A DNA stretch of 64,000 nt from Verrucomicrobiales bacterium (lineage in GTDB: Bacteria > Verrucomicrobiota > Verrucomicrobiia > Verrucomicrobiales > DEV007): positions 71,355-135,354 of the forward strand of contig JARGPH010000007.1 in the NCBI GenBank assembly GCA_029213065.1, written 5' to 3'. The notes below the pieces were generated by a model. It saw only the letters and a program-made list of their open reading frames with translations, did no database searches and was not told where the DNA came from. Positions within the stretch are counted from its first letter, which is position 1, and each line of letters begins with the position of its first letter. The position numbers were made by a program, and so were the translations under genes. Shown one piece after another: positions 1 to 8,675 of this stretch.

Positions 1-975
1 CATGATCGTGAATCCGCCCACGATCATGATCATGAAAAGGATCAGATACATCGCCTGCCGCTCCGCTGCTACGGCATCAAAGATGAGCTTGTTCATCTCC
101 GACCAGGTCACTGCCTGATACTTTTCCGGAAGGAGCTCGTGGAAGGTTTTCTGAAATTCATTCGCCCTGAAGCCGTCAACCGTTCTCACGCCGATCCCGT
201 GGCACTGATCGAGGTCAAAATTGTAAAGGACCTGCGCCGTTTCGAGATGAACAAAAACGATGTTGCTGTCAAAATCCCAATGCCCCGAGTCAAAGATCCC
301 CGTGACGGTGACCTCCTGCGGAGCGGTCATTTCACGAATTTCGTTGAGTCCTTCCTTTCTCTTTGTCTCCGAATCGGAATCCTCGGCGCGATCCAGTGAA
401 TCGAGCAGTCTCGTCACGTCGGCTGTGGAATAGAGAAGGATCGTATCGCCGACCTCAATCCCGTGGGCTTCAGCAAGGCCATCTCCCACCACGGCTGAGT
501 AGAAGCCATTCACATCAAAATCTCCACGCGGGACGGTTTTCTCAAGATCGGTGGGGAATTCAGGATCCTGGCGCTGCGCGAGCTTCCCTCTCATCCGCTC
601 CAGCTCGTCGCCTTCAGGAGGAAGGATTCCGCGAATCATCGGTGCTTTTCGGAAAGTGCCGCGCTCGTTCGTGACCTCCATGATGACCTGGCCGGTGACG
701 AAAGGAGATAGCGAGGTGACGCCCTCGACCTCCTTCAGTATTTCGTAGGGCTCGGGCCAATTGTCGATAATGCCGCCCGCTCCGACGACAAGGTGGGGCT
801 CGAATCCGAGAATACTGTCCTTAATTCGCTCCCCGTAGCCGGTGAAAACGGCGATCACGACAGCGAGAAGCCAGACGCCGAGAGCTACGCCGAGAATCGA
901 AATAACGGTGATGATGGAGACAAACGTCCGCTTCGGTTTGAGGTAGCGGGACGCAAGAAAAGGGCTGAAAGGCAT
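1..975 (-). CDS. LolC/LolE-like lipoprotein-releasing ABC permease (FtsX family), truncated by the window edge
   Basis: Reading the minus strand from the ATG at 975 gives 325 open codons running off the left edge. A short basic N-terminus (FLASRYLKPKR) is followed by one long hydrophobic segment at about residues 18-44. A large, mostly polar periplasmic domain comes next, and a second membrane segment begins at about residue 311 and is cut off. This layout (N-terminal helix, periplasmic MacB/LolC-type domain, then C-terminal helices) is that of LolC/LolE permeases, which with the LolD ATPase extract lipoproteins from the inner membrane for transfer to LolA. The opening FLASRYLK pattern is common in this family. 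The partner ATPase would lie to the left, outside the window. MacB-type or other FtsX permeases are the alternative. The start is 84 bp from the divergent adenylate kinase gene. Confidence 0.8.
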   Translation of the reverse strand, partial: MPFSPFLASRYLKPKRTFVSIITVISILGVALGVWLLAVVIAVFTGYGERIKDSILGFEPHLVVGAGGIIDNWPEPYEILKEVEGVTSLSPFVTGQVIMEVTNERGTFRKAPMIRGILPPEGDELERMRGKLAQRQDPEFPTDLEKTVPRGDFDVNGFYSAVVGDGLAEAHGIEVGDTILLYSTADVTRLLDSLDRAEDSDSETKRKEGLNEIREMTAPQEVTVTGIFDSGHWDFDSNIVFVHLETAQVLYNFDLDQCHGIGVRTVDGFRANEFQKTFHELLPEKYQAVTWSEMNKLIFDAVAAERQAMYLILFMIMIVGGFTIM

Positions 976-1059
976 AGCTTCGGGAAAAATTTACAATAAT
1001 GTTACGCTTTTCTAAGGAATTCGATAGTGTAATTCCCTTTTTCGATCCATTGACAGAAT

Positions 1060-1692
1060 ATGATTGGCGAACGCCCTGACAAATACAAAGCCGTGATTTT
1101 CATGGGCGCCCCCGGTTGCGGGAAAGGCACTCAGGGAGGCATTCTCGGAATCATCCCGCGTTTCTATCATTTCTCGATGGGCGACGCCTTTCGTTCGATG
1201 GACACGAGAACTCCGATCGGGCAGGAATTTGTCTCCTACTCGCGAAAAGGGGAGCTCGTTCCCGACGAGTTGACGGTTCGCTATTTTAAAACCCAGATCG
1301 ATGCGCGTGCCGATTTACACATGTTCAAGCCGGACATCGATGTGCTCATCCTCGACGGGATTCCCCGCAGTGTGAGCCAGGCGAGGTTGCTCGAAGAGCA
1401 CATTGAAGTGGTGCAGCTCTTTCACCTCTCCTGCCCCAATCGCGAGGAGCTCATCACCCGGATTCGGAAGCGTTCCCTCAAGGAGGGGCGCATGGACGAC
1501 GCGAGCGAAGAAACGATCAAGCGCCGCATCCAGACCTACGAGGAAGAGACCAAAGAACTTCTCGAGTATTACTCCGACCGGCGCGCCGACATCAACGCGA
1601 ACCAGACCCCGATCAAAGTCACTCACGATATTCTCGGCACCATCCTCGAACAGCCCGAGTGGCAGCACTTCGTGAAGGCGGGGGCCGAGTGA
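1060..1692 (+). CDS. adk: Adenylate kinase family protein, short-LID type
   Basis: The 210-residue protein converts ATP + AMP to 2 ADP if it is a true adenylate kinase. The P-loop GAPGCGKGT spans residues 16-24, followed by HFSMGDAFR where the family has the AMP-binding StGdmlR segment. DGIPRS stands in for the family DGFPRT, and GRMDD matches the GRxDD motif after the LID. The LID is short and has no four-cysteine zinc site. Ile and Ser replace Phe and Thr in the DGFPRT motif, so some divergence from the canonical enzyme is visible. The ATG at 1060 leaves nine residues before the first beta strand, and no strong ribosome-binding site is seen. It is transcribed alone, with two hairpins followed by T-runs just downstream. 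A related nucleoside monophosphate kinase cannot be excluded. Confidence 0.87.
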   Translation: MIGERPDKYKAVIFMGAPGCGKGTQGGILGIIPRFYHFSMGDAFRSMDTRTPIGQEFVSYSRKGELVPDELTVRYFKTQIDARADLHMFKPDIDVLILDGIPRSVSQARLLEEHIEVVQLFHLSCPNREELITRIRKRSLKEGRMDDASEETIKRRIQTYEEETKELLEYYSDRRADINANQTPIKVTHDILGTILEQPEWQHFVKAGAE

Positions 1693-1714
1693 GTCGATGA
1701 ATGGTCTGAGGTAG

Positions 1715-1740
1715 ATGCCTTTTGCCAAAAGGCATTTTTA
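1715..1740 (+). terminator. Rho-independent terminator of adk
   Basis: ATGCCTTTT and AAAAGGCAT form a perfect 9-bp stem (1715-1723 / 1727-1735) around a 3-nt loop, followed by TTTTTA. It starts 22 bp after the adk stop codon. Confidence 0.7.
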
Positions 1741-1746
1741 TTGAAA

Positions 1747-1776
1747 ACGCCTCCTGGTAAGGAGCGTCTATCTTTT
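1747..1776 (+). terminator. Second terminator-like hairpin after adk
   Basis: ACGC-c-TCCT pairs with AGGAGCGT (1747-1755 / 1760-1767) around the loop GGTA with one bulged C. A CTATCTTTTT tract follows. It probably backs up the hairpin at 1715. Confidence 0.45.
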
Positions 1777-1796
1777 TAAGTTTCATGGTGCGATCT

Positions 1797-1827
1797 AACC
1801 CTGTTGGGTCCAGGACCTGACAGGGTA
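1797..1827. repeat. Nested palindrome sharing a 13-mer with the element at 17297-17332
   Basis: ACCCTGT (1798-1804) pairs with ACAGGGT (1820-1826), and GGTCC/GGACC pair inside it. The 13-mer aaccctgttgggt (1797-1809) occurs again at 17320-17332, where it is also one arm of an inverted repeat. Both copies sit in short intergenic spaces at gene 3' ends, which suggests a REP-like repeated palindrome. Confidence 0.5.
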
Positions 1828-1891
1828 TGATGCAGCCTTTTCTCATCAGGTTCCCACTTGCGGCCACCTCTCGAAAATCGTATCCAATAGC

Positions 1892-4456
1892 GTGAACTCT
1901 GACCGCGCTTTTTATGACAGCTTGCACCCGACGGTGGGGAAGTGGTTCCGTAAGACATTTCGGAAACCGACCGAGGCGCAGCGGCTTTGTATTCCTGACA
2001 TTGCGCGAAAGGAATCGGTTCTTCTCTCTTCGCCGACGGGTTCGGGGAAGACACTTGCGGGGTTTCTCGGGATCATTGATCGACTTGCGCGTGAGCATTT
2101 TGCCGGTGAGCTGAAGCCGCACGGGATTCGCTGCGTTTATGTGTCTCCGCTGCGGGCGCTGGCATACGACATTGAGAAAAATCTCCGCGGTCCACTCGAA
2201 GGTCTCGGATTGCAGGATGTCATCACCGTGGGGATGCGGACGGGCGATACCTCTGCCTCGGAGCGCCAGAAGCAGCGCCGCAAGCCGCCGCATATTTTGA
2301 TCACAACGCCGGAGAGTCTTGCGATTGTGCTCCCGCAAAAGGGGTATCGCGATGCTCTTGAGCGATGTGAATTTGTCATCGTTGACGAGCTACACGCTTT
2401 CGCGGAGAACAAGCGGGGTGTGCATCTCACCGTTTCGCTCGAAAGGCTGGAACGTTTGCGCAAAGCAAAGGAGCCGCTCTGCCGCATTGGGCTCTCGGCG
2501 ACGGTGGCTCCGATGGATGTGGTCGGGCAATACCTGAGTGGATCGGGGCCGAAGTGTCATCTGCGCGAAGCGGCGTTGGGGCGGCAGTCCATCATCGAAG
2601 TGCTCACACCGATCCGGAAGCATGCCTATCCGCCTGCGGGTTACACCGCAACGCGAGTGATCACTGACATCGCGGCCATCGTCGACAAAAACCGGGCGAC
2701 GCTCATTTTTACAAACACGAGATCCGGCGCCGAGCGCATTGCTCACCGACTGAAGCTGGCGCTCCCGAAACTGAATGCGGTGATCGAGGCGCACCATTCC
2801 TCTCTGGACAGGGACATTCGTCAGGAAGTTGAGGACAGGCTCAAAATGGGGGAACTGCGAGCGGTGGTTTGCTCGACCAGTCTTGAACTGGGAATTGATA
2901 TCGGTCACATCGACACGGTGATCATGGTGAGCACTCCGAAGGGAATTTCGCGGGCGCTTCAACGTGTGGGCCGCTCAGGGCATTCGATTGATCAAATGAG
3001 CCACGGGGTTCTCGTCGCGACGAACATCAACGATCTCATCGAGTGCGTCGTCTGCGCGCGGCTCACTCACGAGCGGAAGCTCGATCCCATTGAAATGCTG
3101 GACTATGCGCCTGATGTCATCATTCAGCATCTCATGGGAATGGCGATGGACGACGGTGTCACTGCTGAGGAGGCTTTCGAAACCATTCGCGCGGCCTGGC
3201 CGTTTCGAAATCTGGATCGCGAATTGCTCGATCGCATTATCGAGTATCTCGAGGGAGGTGGTCGATCCCTGCAGAATCAGTACCGCGAAACCTTCGGCAA
3301 GATCATCGAAAAAGACGGCGCTTTTCACACCGTCTCGAAAAAGGTCGAGCGGGAGTATCTCGTCAATGTGGGAACGATTCACGCCGACGGGATGGTGAGC
3401 GTTCTCCTGAATCGTCGGCGCCTCGGCTCGGTTGAGGAGCGCTTCGTGAAGGGGCTCAAGCCGGGGGATGTTTTTGTATTGGCAGGAAAAACCGTCAAGT
3501 TGATCGATAGCTCTCCCACTGAAGTGACGGTGGAGAACGCGGCGGGAAGGATGCCGACGGTTCCGAGCTGGAATGCGAATAAGATGCCACTCGCTTCGGG
3601 GATCGCGAATGAGGTCGCGCGACTCCGCACCGAGATGGACCGTCGCATGAATGTTGCTGTTGAGTCGAGGGACGATCTCGCTGACTGGCTCGTAGAGGAA
3701 TGGTCAATCTCGCAAACCAATGCGCTTGCGATCATTGATCATTTTGAGAATCAGATGCTGCTCTCAAAGATCCCGACGGAGAAACGGTTTTTGATCGAGC
3801 GGTTTGAAGATCCGGAGGAAGCGGAGGAGGAGCGGGTTCATTTTTTCTTCCACAGTCTCATCGGGCGAAGTGCCAATGATGCCCTTTCCCGCATCATCAG
3901 TCGCCGGCTCAAGGAGGCGGTCGGCGGGAACACTCTCGTGACGATTGATGATTACGGCTTTCTCCTCAGCTTGAAATCTTTTCAGGCGCTCGAGGTCGAA
4001 GATTGGAAAGAGCTTTTTGAAAAAGGCGATCCTGACAAAGATCTCAATGACGGTCTTGAAGGTTCCCAGTTGATGAAGTGGCAGTTCTCAGGGATCGCCC
4101 AGACCGGTCTCATGATTCCGCGCAATCTCCCCGGGGGAGAGCGCAAGATGAAACAGATTCGCTGGAGTTCTGAGATTCTCTTTAAGGTCCTTTCTCAGCA
4201 TGAGCCGGATCACCCCCTGATGCGCCAGGCGTTGCACGAAGCGAAGCACACCTTCCTCGATGTCGAACGCGCGAAAACTTTTCTCAAGGACGTCGGCGGG
4301 AGGCAGTGGGAGTTGGTCGAGGTGCCTGCTGTGTCACCTTTTGCCTTCGGTCTCTTTGCCAGCAAGATTAAAGAGGGGATGATGATGGAATCGCCCGAGG
4401 AGGCGATCGAAAGACTCTACTCGGCGATGCAGCGAAAGTTGGGGCGCGCGGAGTGA
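1892..4456 (+). CDS. Lhr-like superfamily 2 DEAD/DEAH helicase
   Basis: The 854-residue cytosolic helicase has the two RecA domains of the Lhr group. Motif I is SPTGSGKT at about residues 45-52. Motif II is DELH at about 165. SAT follows as motif III, TSLELGIDIGHID sits in the second RecA domain, and motif VI is QRVGRSGH at about 355. About 490 residues follow, the size of the winged-helix and accessory region of Lhr-core enzymes; several blocks are rich in charged residues. Lhr proteins are ATP-dependent 3'-5' DNA translocases linked to repair. The reading frame opens at a GTG (1892), since no ATG gives a complete motif I. Three palindromes or terminator hairpins separate it from adk, and it ends 7 bp from the convergent kinase gene. 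I do not assign it to a named Lhr subclass. Confidence 0.85.
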   Translation: MNSDRAFYDSLHPTVGKWFRKTFRKPTEAQRLCIPDIARKESVLLSSPTGSGKTLAGFLGIIDRLAREHFAGELKPHGIRCVYVSPLRALAYDIEKNLRGPLEGLGLQDVITVGMRTGDTSASERQKQRRKPPHILITTPESLAIVLPQKGYRDALERCEFVIVDELHAFAENKRGVHLTVSLERLERLRKAKEPLCRIGLSATVAPMDVVGQYLSGSGPKCHLREAALGRQSIIEVLTPIRKHAYPPAGYTATRVITDIAAIVDKNRATLIFTNTRSGAERIAHRLKLALPKLNAVIEAHHSSLDRDIRQEVEDRLKMGELRAVVCSTSLELGIDIGHIDTVIMVSTPKGISRALQRVGRSGHSIDQMSHGVLVATNINDLIECVVCARLTHERKLDPIEMLDYAPDVIIQHLMGMAMDDGVTAEEAFETIRAAWPFRNLDRELLDRIIEYLEGGGRSLQNQYRETFGKIIEKDGAFHTVSKKVEREYLVNVGTIHADGMVSVLLNRRRLGSVEERFVKGLKPGDVFVLAGKTVKLIDSSPTEVTVENAAGRMPTVPSWNANKMPLASGIANEVARLRTEMDRRMNVAVESRDDLADWLVEEWSISQTNALAIIDHFENQMLLSKIPTEKRFLIERFEDPEEAEEERVHFFFHSLIGRSANDALSRIISRRLKEAVGGNTLVTIDDYGFLLSLKSFQALEVEDWKELFEKGDPDKDLNDGLEGSQLMKWQFSGIAQTGLMIPRNLPGGERKMKQIRWSSEILFKVLSQHEPDHPLMRQALHEAKHTFLDVERAKTFLKDVGGRQWELVEVPAVSPFAFGLFASKIKEGMMMESPEEAIERLYSAMQRKLGRAE

Positions 4457-4463
4457 GCGTCTC

Positions 4464-5675
4464 TCAGACGTGTGTGCGAATTCCTTTGCCGGTCTTAAAA
4501 TAGAGACTGACCCGCAGGCCGTTCTCTCCATCCTCCCTGCCGGATACCCGGATGATGCCTTTGTGAAGATCGACGATTTTACGGGTTACGGTCAGTCCGA
4601 GGCCGGTTCCGACTCCGGTTGCCCGTGTTGTGAAGAACGCATCAAAGACCCGGTCTACGTCGCCTTTGGATAACCCCGGCCCCGAGTCGATGATGTGGAG
4701 GGCGACGACTTCGTCTCCGTCCCGCATCCGGTTTCCGGAGCGTGCTCCCTCGTTGGAGCCAATGCCTGAAAGGTTTGACAGTTCTGATTGAAATGTCAGG
4801 GTTCGATCATCTCCTCCTTCAACCTTCATCGCCTGAATTGCATTCTCGACAATCTCGCCGAGTCCACGGCGAAACTCCTCCGAGGCCAGCGGCACGAGAG
4901 GGATCGACTTATCCAACTGGAAGGAGACTTTTACTTCAGCTTCACTGAGTTGCGTGCGAAACTCCTTCGCGAGAGTTTTGATTTCCGCGTTGAGATCTGT
5001 GGGAATTAATTCGAGTTGCTGGTCAGCTGAAGCCCGCATCAGCTCTTTCACGATGAGGTCTGCCGCTTTGACCGAATCACGAATCGTATCGGTAATGATT
5101 TTTCCCGTTTCCTGATCAGATTCCGCGAGACTGCCGAGGAGCGTTTCGAATCCCGCCGCGGCCATTTCGATTCGGCCGAGAGGGTTCCGGATTTCGTGTG
5201 CCACTCCCGCGGCGAGAAGACCGACAGATTCGATTCGCGCGGCATTTACGAGTGATTGCTGGGCCCGCTTCAGTTCCTCGTGTGTTTTCTTCAGTGCGAG
5301 GTGGGAATTGAGCCTCGCGAGGAGAATTTGAAGATCGAGAGGTTTTGAGACGAAATCATTGGCCCCGGCTTCGAGTGCGGCGAGGACGTCTTCCCGCTCG
5401 TCCTTTGCCGTGGCCATGATCACGGGTAACTGAATGCTGCTCCACCGCTTACGGATGTGGTCGAGCACCTCCATGCCGTCAATGTCCGGCATCATGATGT
5501 CCAGGAGCACGGCCATGACCGGCGGATGCTGGTCATCACTATCTAAATGGAGGATCTCAAGAGCTTCTGCACCGTCGTTAGCGAGAACGACTTCAAACCC
5601 GGCGTCGGTGAGTTTTGTTTCGGCGACAGTCCGGTTCACCAGTGAGTCATCCACTACCAAAATAGGTTGGGACAT
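4464..5675 (-). CDS. Soluble hybrid protein: receiver domain plus histidine kinase
   Basis: The 403-residue protein has a CheY-like receiver first: acidic pocket D9-D10, phospho-acceptor D59 in LLDIMMPD, conserved K111 in SKPLD. A linking helix follows (about residues 125-150), then a HisKA domain with H160 in GVAHEIRNP. The HATPase domain carries the N box (EIVENAIQA), G1 box (DSGPGLS) and G2 box (GTGLGL). There are no membrane segments, so it is cytosolic. Such REC-HK proteins usually take phosphate from, or are tuned by, another kinase. The partner is not visible nearby, because the gene stands alone between the convergent helicase and the divergent DUF1592 gene. The receiver at the N-terminus separates it from classic hybrid kinases with a C-terminal receiver. 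Confidence 0.93.
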   Translation of the reverse strand: MSQPILVVDDSLVNRTVAETKLTDAGFEVVLANDGAEALEILHLDSDDQHPPVMAVLLDIMMPDIDGMEVLDHIRKRWSSIQLPVIMATAKDEREDVLAALEAGANDFVSKPLDLQILLARLNSHLALKKTHEELKRAQQSLVNAARIESVGLLAAGVAHEIRNPLGRIEMAAAGFETLLGSLAESDQETGKIITDTIRDSVKAADLIVKELMRASADQQLELIPTDLNAEIKTLAKEFRTQLSEAEVKVSFQLDKSIPLVPLASEEFRRGLGEIVENAIQAMKVEGGDDRTLTFQSELSNLSGIGSNEGARSGNRMRDGDEVVALHIIDSGPGLSKGDVDRVFDAFFTTRATGVGTGLGLTVTRKIVDLHKGIIRVSGREDGENGLRVSLYFKTGKGIRTHV

Positions 5676-5813
5676 ATAGTATTGTCTCTGAAAGCGGGGG
5701 AAGTGTCAATAGTAGTCGGGAGTCCTGAACCGCTAGAGCAGAGGGGCGAAAAGTGGTTACGTGATCTCGCGGAATGACATTTTGCGAGAGGAGTCCAGTG
5801 TCTCGGGACACCA

Positions 5814-8228
5814 ATGAATTTTTTCAGGCTACTTTTTTTGATCTCGTTTTTAACGGTTTCGCTTACGGCGGAGGACAAGGCTGATCCCGTCGCCGATGCT
5901 GTTGAGCCGTTTTTCAAAGAGCATTGTATCCGATGCCACGGCGAGGATAAGCAGAAGGGGGATTTTCGGATCGACACCCTGTCGCGGGATTTTCAAAGTG
6001 GCCGGGATACGGATCTCTGGTTCGAAGTCGTTACCCGTATGGGTGCAGGTGAGATGCCGCCGGATGATGAGGAGGTTCTGCCAAGCCCGGAAGAGTCGGA
6101 TTTCGTGGTCGGTTGGCTCACTGACCGCATCCGCGAGGGGGAAGCGGTTCGGCTCGCGAAGCGCGCGCCTGTGGAGCATTATCGGCTCAGTCGTGAGGAA
6201 TATTCGAATACGATCTATGATCTTCTCGGAGTCGAGTACGACACGCGGGCTCCGGGAGCGTTTTCGGAGGACCCGGAGTGGCATGGAATTGAGCGGCTCG
6301 GTTCGGAGCTTTCGCTGTCGCCCTCGCATGTTGAAAAGTATTTGAAAGCTGCCTCGGCGGTGATCGACAGGGCTTTCCCTGACAAAGAGCCAAGGAAGCT
6401 GGAAACGCACCGAACCGCACTTGAGATCGATTGGCATAACCGCGCAAAAGTAAAAGAACTCACTGAGATTGGCGTGGCGGAGCACGTTCGCACCCTGATC
6501 TGGGCAGATCATAAATTGAGCTACCTGCGCCCGCACGGAGGTCATGGGCACAGCCCCGGTTTATATCGAGCGAGGATCAAGGTGAGTGGGCTGACTCCGG
6601 AGGGATCCCGTCCTCCTCACATGACCCTGTACTCGAAGAAACTCGATCGGATGATTTTCGAGACGGATGTTCTCGCGCCGGAAGACGAGCCGGTTATCTT
6701 TGAATTTGAGACTTACCTTCCGGATGGTCAGGTCGATATTTCGATTAATAACGAGGTGCCGGGTCCTTCCAATTCGGGGCGTTCCGGTCGTCCCGGCGAT
6801 TTTGTTTTCACGACTCTGGACGATCCGAAGGCGCGTGCTCCCTGGCAGCGCAAAATGACCGATGATGAGGGCAAACCACTCTATCCCTTTTTGATCTTTG
6901 ACTGGATTGAATGGGAGGGGCCAATCTCAAAGCCGGAGGATCTCAAAAAACGCGAAGGGATTTTTCCGGCGGAGAACGACCCGCAAAAAGTGAAAGCCGC
7001 ATTGCGGACTTTTGCTGAACGGGCCTGGCGGAGACCGGTGACGGATTCTGAGCTGGGGCGCTACCTCGCGATTATTAATCAGCAGATCGAGTCCGGTGCG
7101 GAGTTCCGTCAGGCATATAAGGCGGGTATGTTAGGGCTGTTGGCCTCGAAGAATTTCAATTATCTCGTCGAAGGCACCGCCGGCGGGAAACGTCAGGAAT
7201 TGAACGGTTTTGAGCTCGCCTCCCGCCTGTCCTATTTTCTCTGGGGTTCGATGCCGGACGCGGCTCTTTTTGAACTCGCCCGGACCGGGGAATTGAATCA
7301 ACCCGAGGTTCTCTCTGCGGAATTTGACCGGATCATTGCCGACCCGAAAATTCAACGATTCACTGAGTCGTTTCCTCACCAGTGGTTGCAGCTGCAGAAA
7401 GTGGGGATGTTTCCGCCCGATGAAAAGTTGTATCCCGATTACGACAAGTGGCTTGAGCAAAGCATGGTGCTGGAAACCACGAAATACTTTGAGCAGGTTT
7501 TCAAAGAAAATTCTCCCATAGGCGAGCTGATTGACTCGAGCTGGACGATGCTCAATCCGCGTCTTGCTGATCACTACGGATTGCCAGCGCCGAAGCAGGC
7601 CGGTTTTCAAAAGGTGTCTCTCAAGCCGGAGGACAAGCGCGGTGGCATTCTCACGCATGGTTCGATTCTTTCGCTGACATCCGACGGGACGCGGCATCGT
7701 CCGGTGCATCGCGGAATCTGGGTGTCTGAGGTGATTTTCGGAAAGACCCCGCCTCCGCCGCCCCCTAACGTTGATGCAATTGCTCCCAATCCGATTGATG
7801 AGCCCAAGGCCACGATTCGTCAGAAGCTGGCGGCGCACATTGCCGATTCCAGCTGCGCGAGTTGTCATGCGAGGATCGATCCCCTCGGGCTTGCCTTTGA
7901 CAACTACGATGCGATCGGTCGCTGGCGGACTGAAGAGATCGTTCAAAAAGGGACAGGCGCGAATCCTCCCGTCGACGCGAGCGGAACCCTTCCTGATGGC
8001 AAATCGTTCGCCGATGTCGATGAGTTCAAGCAGCTCCTTGCAGGAAGAGAAAAGGAGTTTGCTCATACCCTGGTTGAGAAACTGGCGACCTACGCGCTGC
8101 GCCGGCGCATGGCATTTGATGACGCTGCGGAAATGAAGGCAATCGTCGAGAAGGCGAAAAAGGACGACTACCGGTTGCGGAGTCTCGTGCGGGAGTTGGT
8201 GATGTCAGAATTGTTCCTGAAGAGGTGA
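5814..8228 (+). CDS. Secreted DUF1587/1595/1592/1588/1585 haem protein (planctomycete-type cytochrome), copy 1
   Basis: The 804-residue protein starts with a signal peptide (about residues 1-19). A haem-binding CIRCH motif follows at residues 38-42. Then come blocks matching the usual order of this family: DUF1587 (HYRLSREEYSNTIYDLLG), DUF1595 (ERAWRRPVTDSELGRY), DUF1592 (ELASRLSYFLWGSMPD), DUF1588 (RGGILTHGSIL, with a second haem-type motif CASCH) and DUF1585 at the C-terminus. The biochemical role of these proteins is not established. They are taken to be periplasmic redox or carbohydrate-degradation factors of Planctomycetes and Verrucomicrobia. The usual partner, a DUF1552 protein, is encoded downstream but is separated here by a GxxExxY cassette that begins one base after this stop codon. 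A paralogue lies at 45834-48143. Confidence 0.92.
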   Translation: MNFFRLLFLISFLTVSLTAEDKADPVADAVEPFFKEHCIRCHGEDKQKGDFRIDTLSRDFQSGRDTDLWFEVVTRMGAGEMPPDDEEVLPSPEESDFVVGWLTDRIREGEAVRLAKRAPVEHYRLSREEYSNTIYDLLGVEYDTRAPGAFSEDPEWHGIERLGSELSLSPSHVEKYLKAASAVIDRAFPDKEPRKLETHRTALEIDWHNRAKVKELTEIGVAEHVRTLIWADHKLSYLRPHGGHGHSPGLYRARIKVSGLTPEGSRPPHMTLYSKKLDRMIFETDVLAPEDEPVIFEFETYLPDGQVDISINNEVPGPSNSGRSGRPGDFVFTTLDDPKARAPWQRKMTDDEGKPLYPFLIFDWIEWEGPISKPEDLKKREGIFPAENDPQKVKAALRTFAERAWRRPVTDSELGRYLAIINQQIESGAEFRQAYKAGMLGLLASKNFNYLVEGTAGGKRQELNGFELASRLSYFLWGSMPDAALFELARTGELNQPEVLSAEFDRIIADPKIQRFTESFPHQWLQLQKVGMFPPDEKLYPDYDKWLEQSMVLETTKYFEQVFKENSPIGELIDSSWTMLNPRLADHYGLPAPKQAGFQKVSLKPEDKRGGILTHGSILSLTSDGTRHRPVHRGIWVSEVIFGKTPPPPPPNVDAIAPNPIDEPKATIRQKLAAHIADSSCASCHARIDPLGLAFDNYDAIGRWRTEEIVQKGTGANPPVDASGTLPDGKSFADVDEFKQLLAGREKEFAHTLVEKLATYALRRRMAFDDAAEMKAIVEKAKKDDYRLRSLVRELVMSELFLKR

Positions 8229-8257
8229 ACCACGGATGAACACAGATTGACGCGGAT
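8229..8257. repeat. Left inverted repeat of the GxxExxY cassette
   Basis: Begins accacggatgaacacagatt and continues to 8257. It is built of loosely repeated ggatgaacac-like units and is the inverted partner of 8635-8663. Confidence 0.8.
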
Positions 8258-8266
8258 CAGGGCATC

Positions 8267-8632
8267 ATGAAATTTGAAAAAGAGACAGGTGAGATATTGA
8301 GTTGTGCCTTTGAAGTGGCCAATTCCCTCGGTCATGGTCTCCTCGAGAAGCCCTACGAGAATGCGCTCGTGGTTGAAATGGCTCTTCGGGAGATTCCTGT
8401 TGAGCAGCAAAAGCGGTTTGATGTCGTCTTTAAGGACGTGGTTGTGGGAGAGTATATTCCGGATCTGATCGCGTTCGGAAATATCATCGTTGAGGTGAAA
8501 ACCATTGAATCAATTTCTGACAGCGAGCTCGGCCAGGTCATCAATTACCTTAAGATTTCGGGTTTTGAAGTTGGACTGATCGTAAATTTTAAACATCCAA
8601 AAGTAACTTGGAAGCGAGTAATCAATTATTAA
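8267..8632 (+). CDS. GxxExxY family protein (PD-(D/E)XK nuclease-like fold)
   Basis: The 121-residue protein carries the family signature as GHGLLEKPYENAL at about residues 24-36, where Gly, Glu and Tyr are spaced as in G-x-x-E-x-x-Y. A PD-(D/E)XK-like arrangement follows: DLIAFGNIIVEVKTI gives an Asp, then Glu and Lys after a beta strand (E-V-K). It ends in a helix with Gln and Asn (GQVINYLK). The family is known for small, patchily distributed, often multicopy genes; its function is not established. It may be a nuclease-fold protein or a remnant selfish element. It lies wholly within the inverted-repeat cassette, and its base composition looks more AT-rich than its neighbours. The ATG at 8267 begins 10 bp after the left repeat. 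Confidence 0.88.
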   Translation: MKFEKETGEILSCAFEVANSLGHGLLEKPYENALVVEMALREIPVEQQKRFDVVFKDVVVGEYIPDLIAFGNIIVEVKTIESISDSELGQVINYLKISGFEVGLIVNFKHPKVTWKRVINY

Positions 8633-8634
8633 TA

Positions 8635-8663
8635 ATCCGTGTCGATCCGCGTTCATCTGTGGT
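8635..8663. repeat. Right inverted repeat of the GxxExxY cassette
   Basis: Runs from atccgtgtcgatccgcgttc to tctgtggt. It starts 3 bp after the GxxExxY stop codon and ends 12 bp before the DUF1552 start codon. Confidence 0.8.
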
Positions 8664-8675
8664 CTCTCATTTCCT

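Larger units (their letters stand above)
8229..8663 (+). mobile_element. GxxExxY cassette bounded by 29-bp inverted repeats
   Basis: The left arm (8229-8257) and the reverse complement of the right arm (8635-8663) agree at 24 of 29 positions, and all five differences are transitions. Between them lies one small gene, GxxExxY. The left arm begins directly after the DUF1592 stop codon and the right arm ends 12 bp before the DUF1552 start. Removing the unit would leave a 12-bp gap, close to the 8-bp gap of the paralogous pair at 45.8 kb. This suggests insertion into a pre-existing operon. No target-site duplication or transposase is visible, so the mechanism is unknown. Confidence 0.65.

Noticed and set aside
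1050-1055. TTGACA directly before the adk start, which looks like a -35 element.
   Set aside because: A promoter there would begin inside the gene, after the P-loop needed for function. It is probably coincidence.
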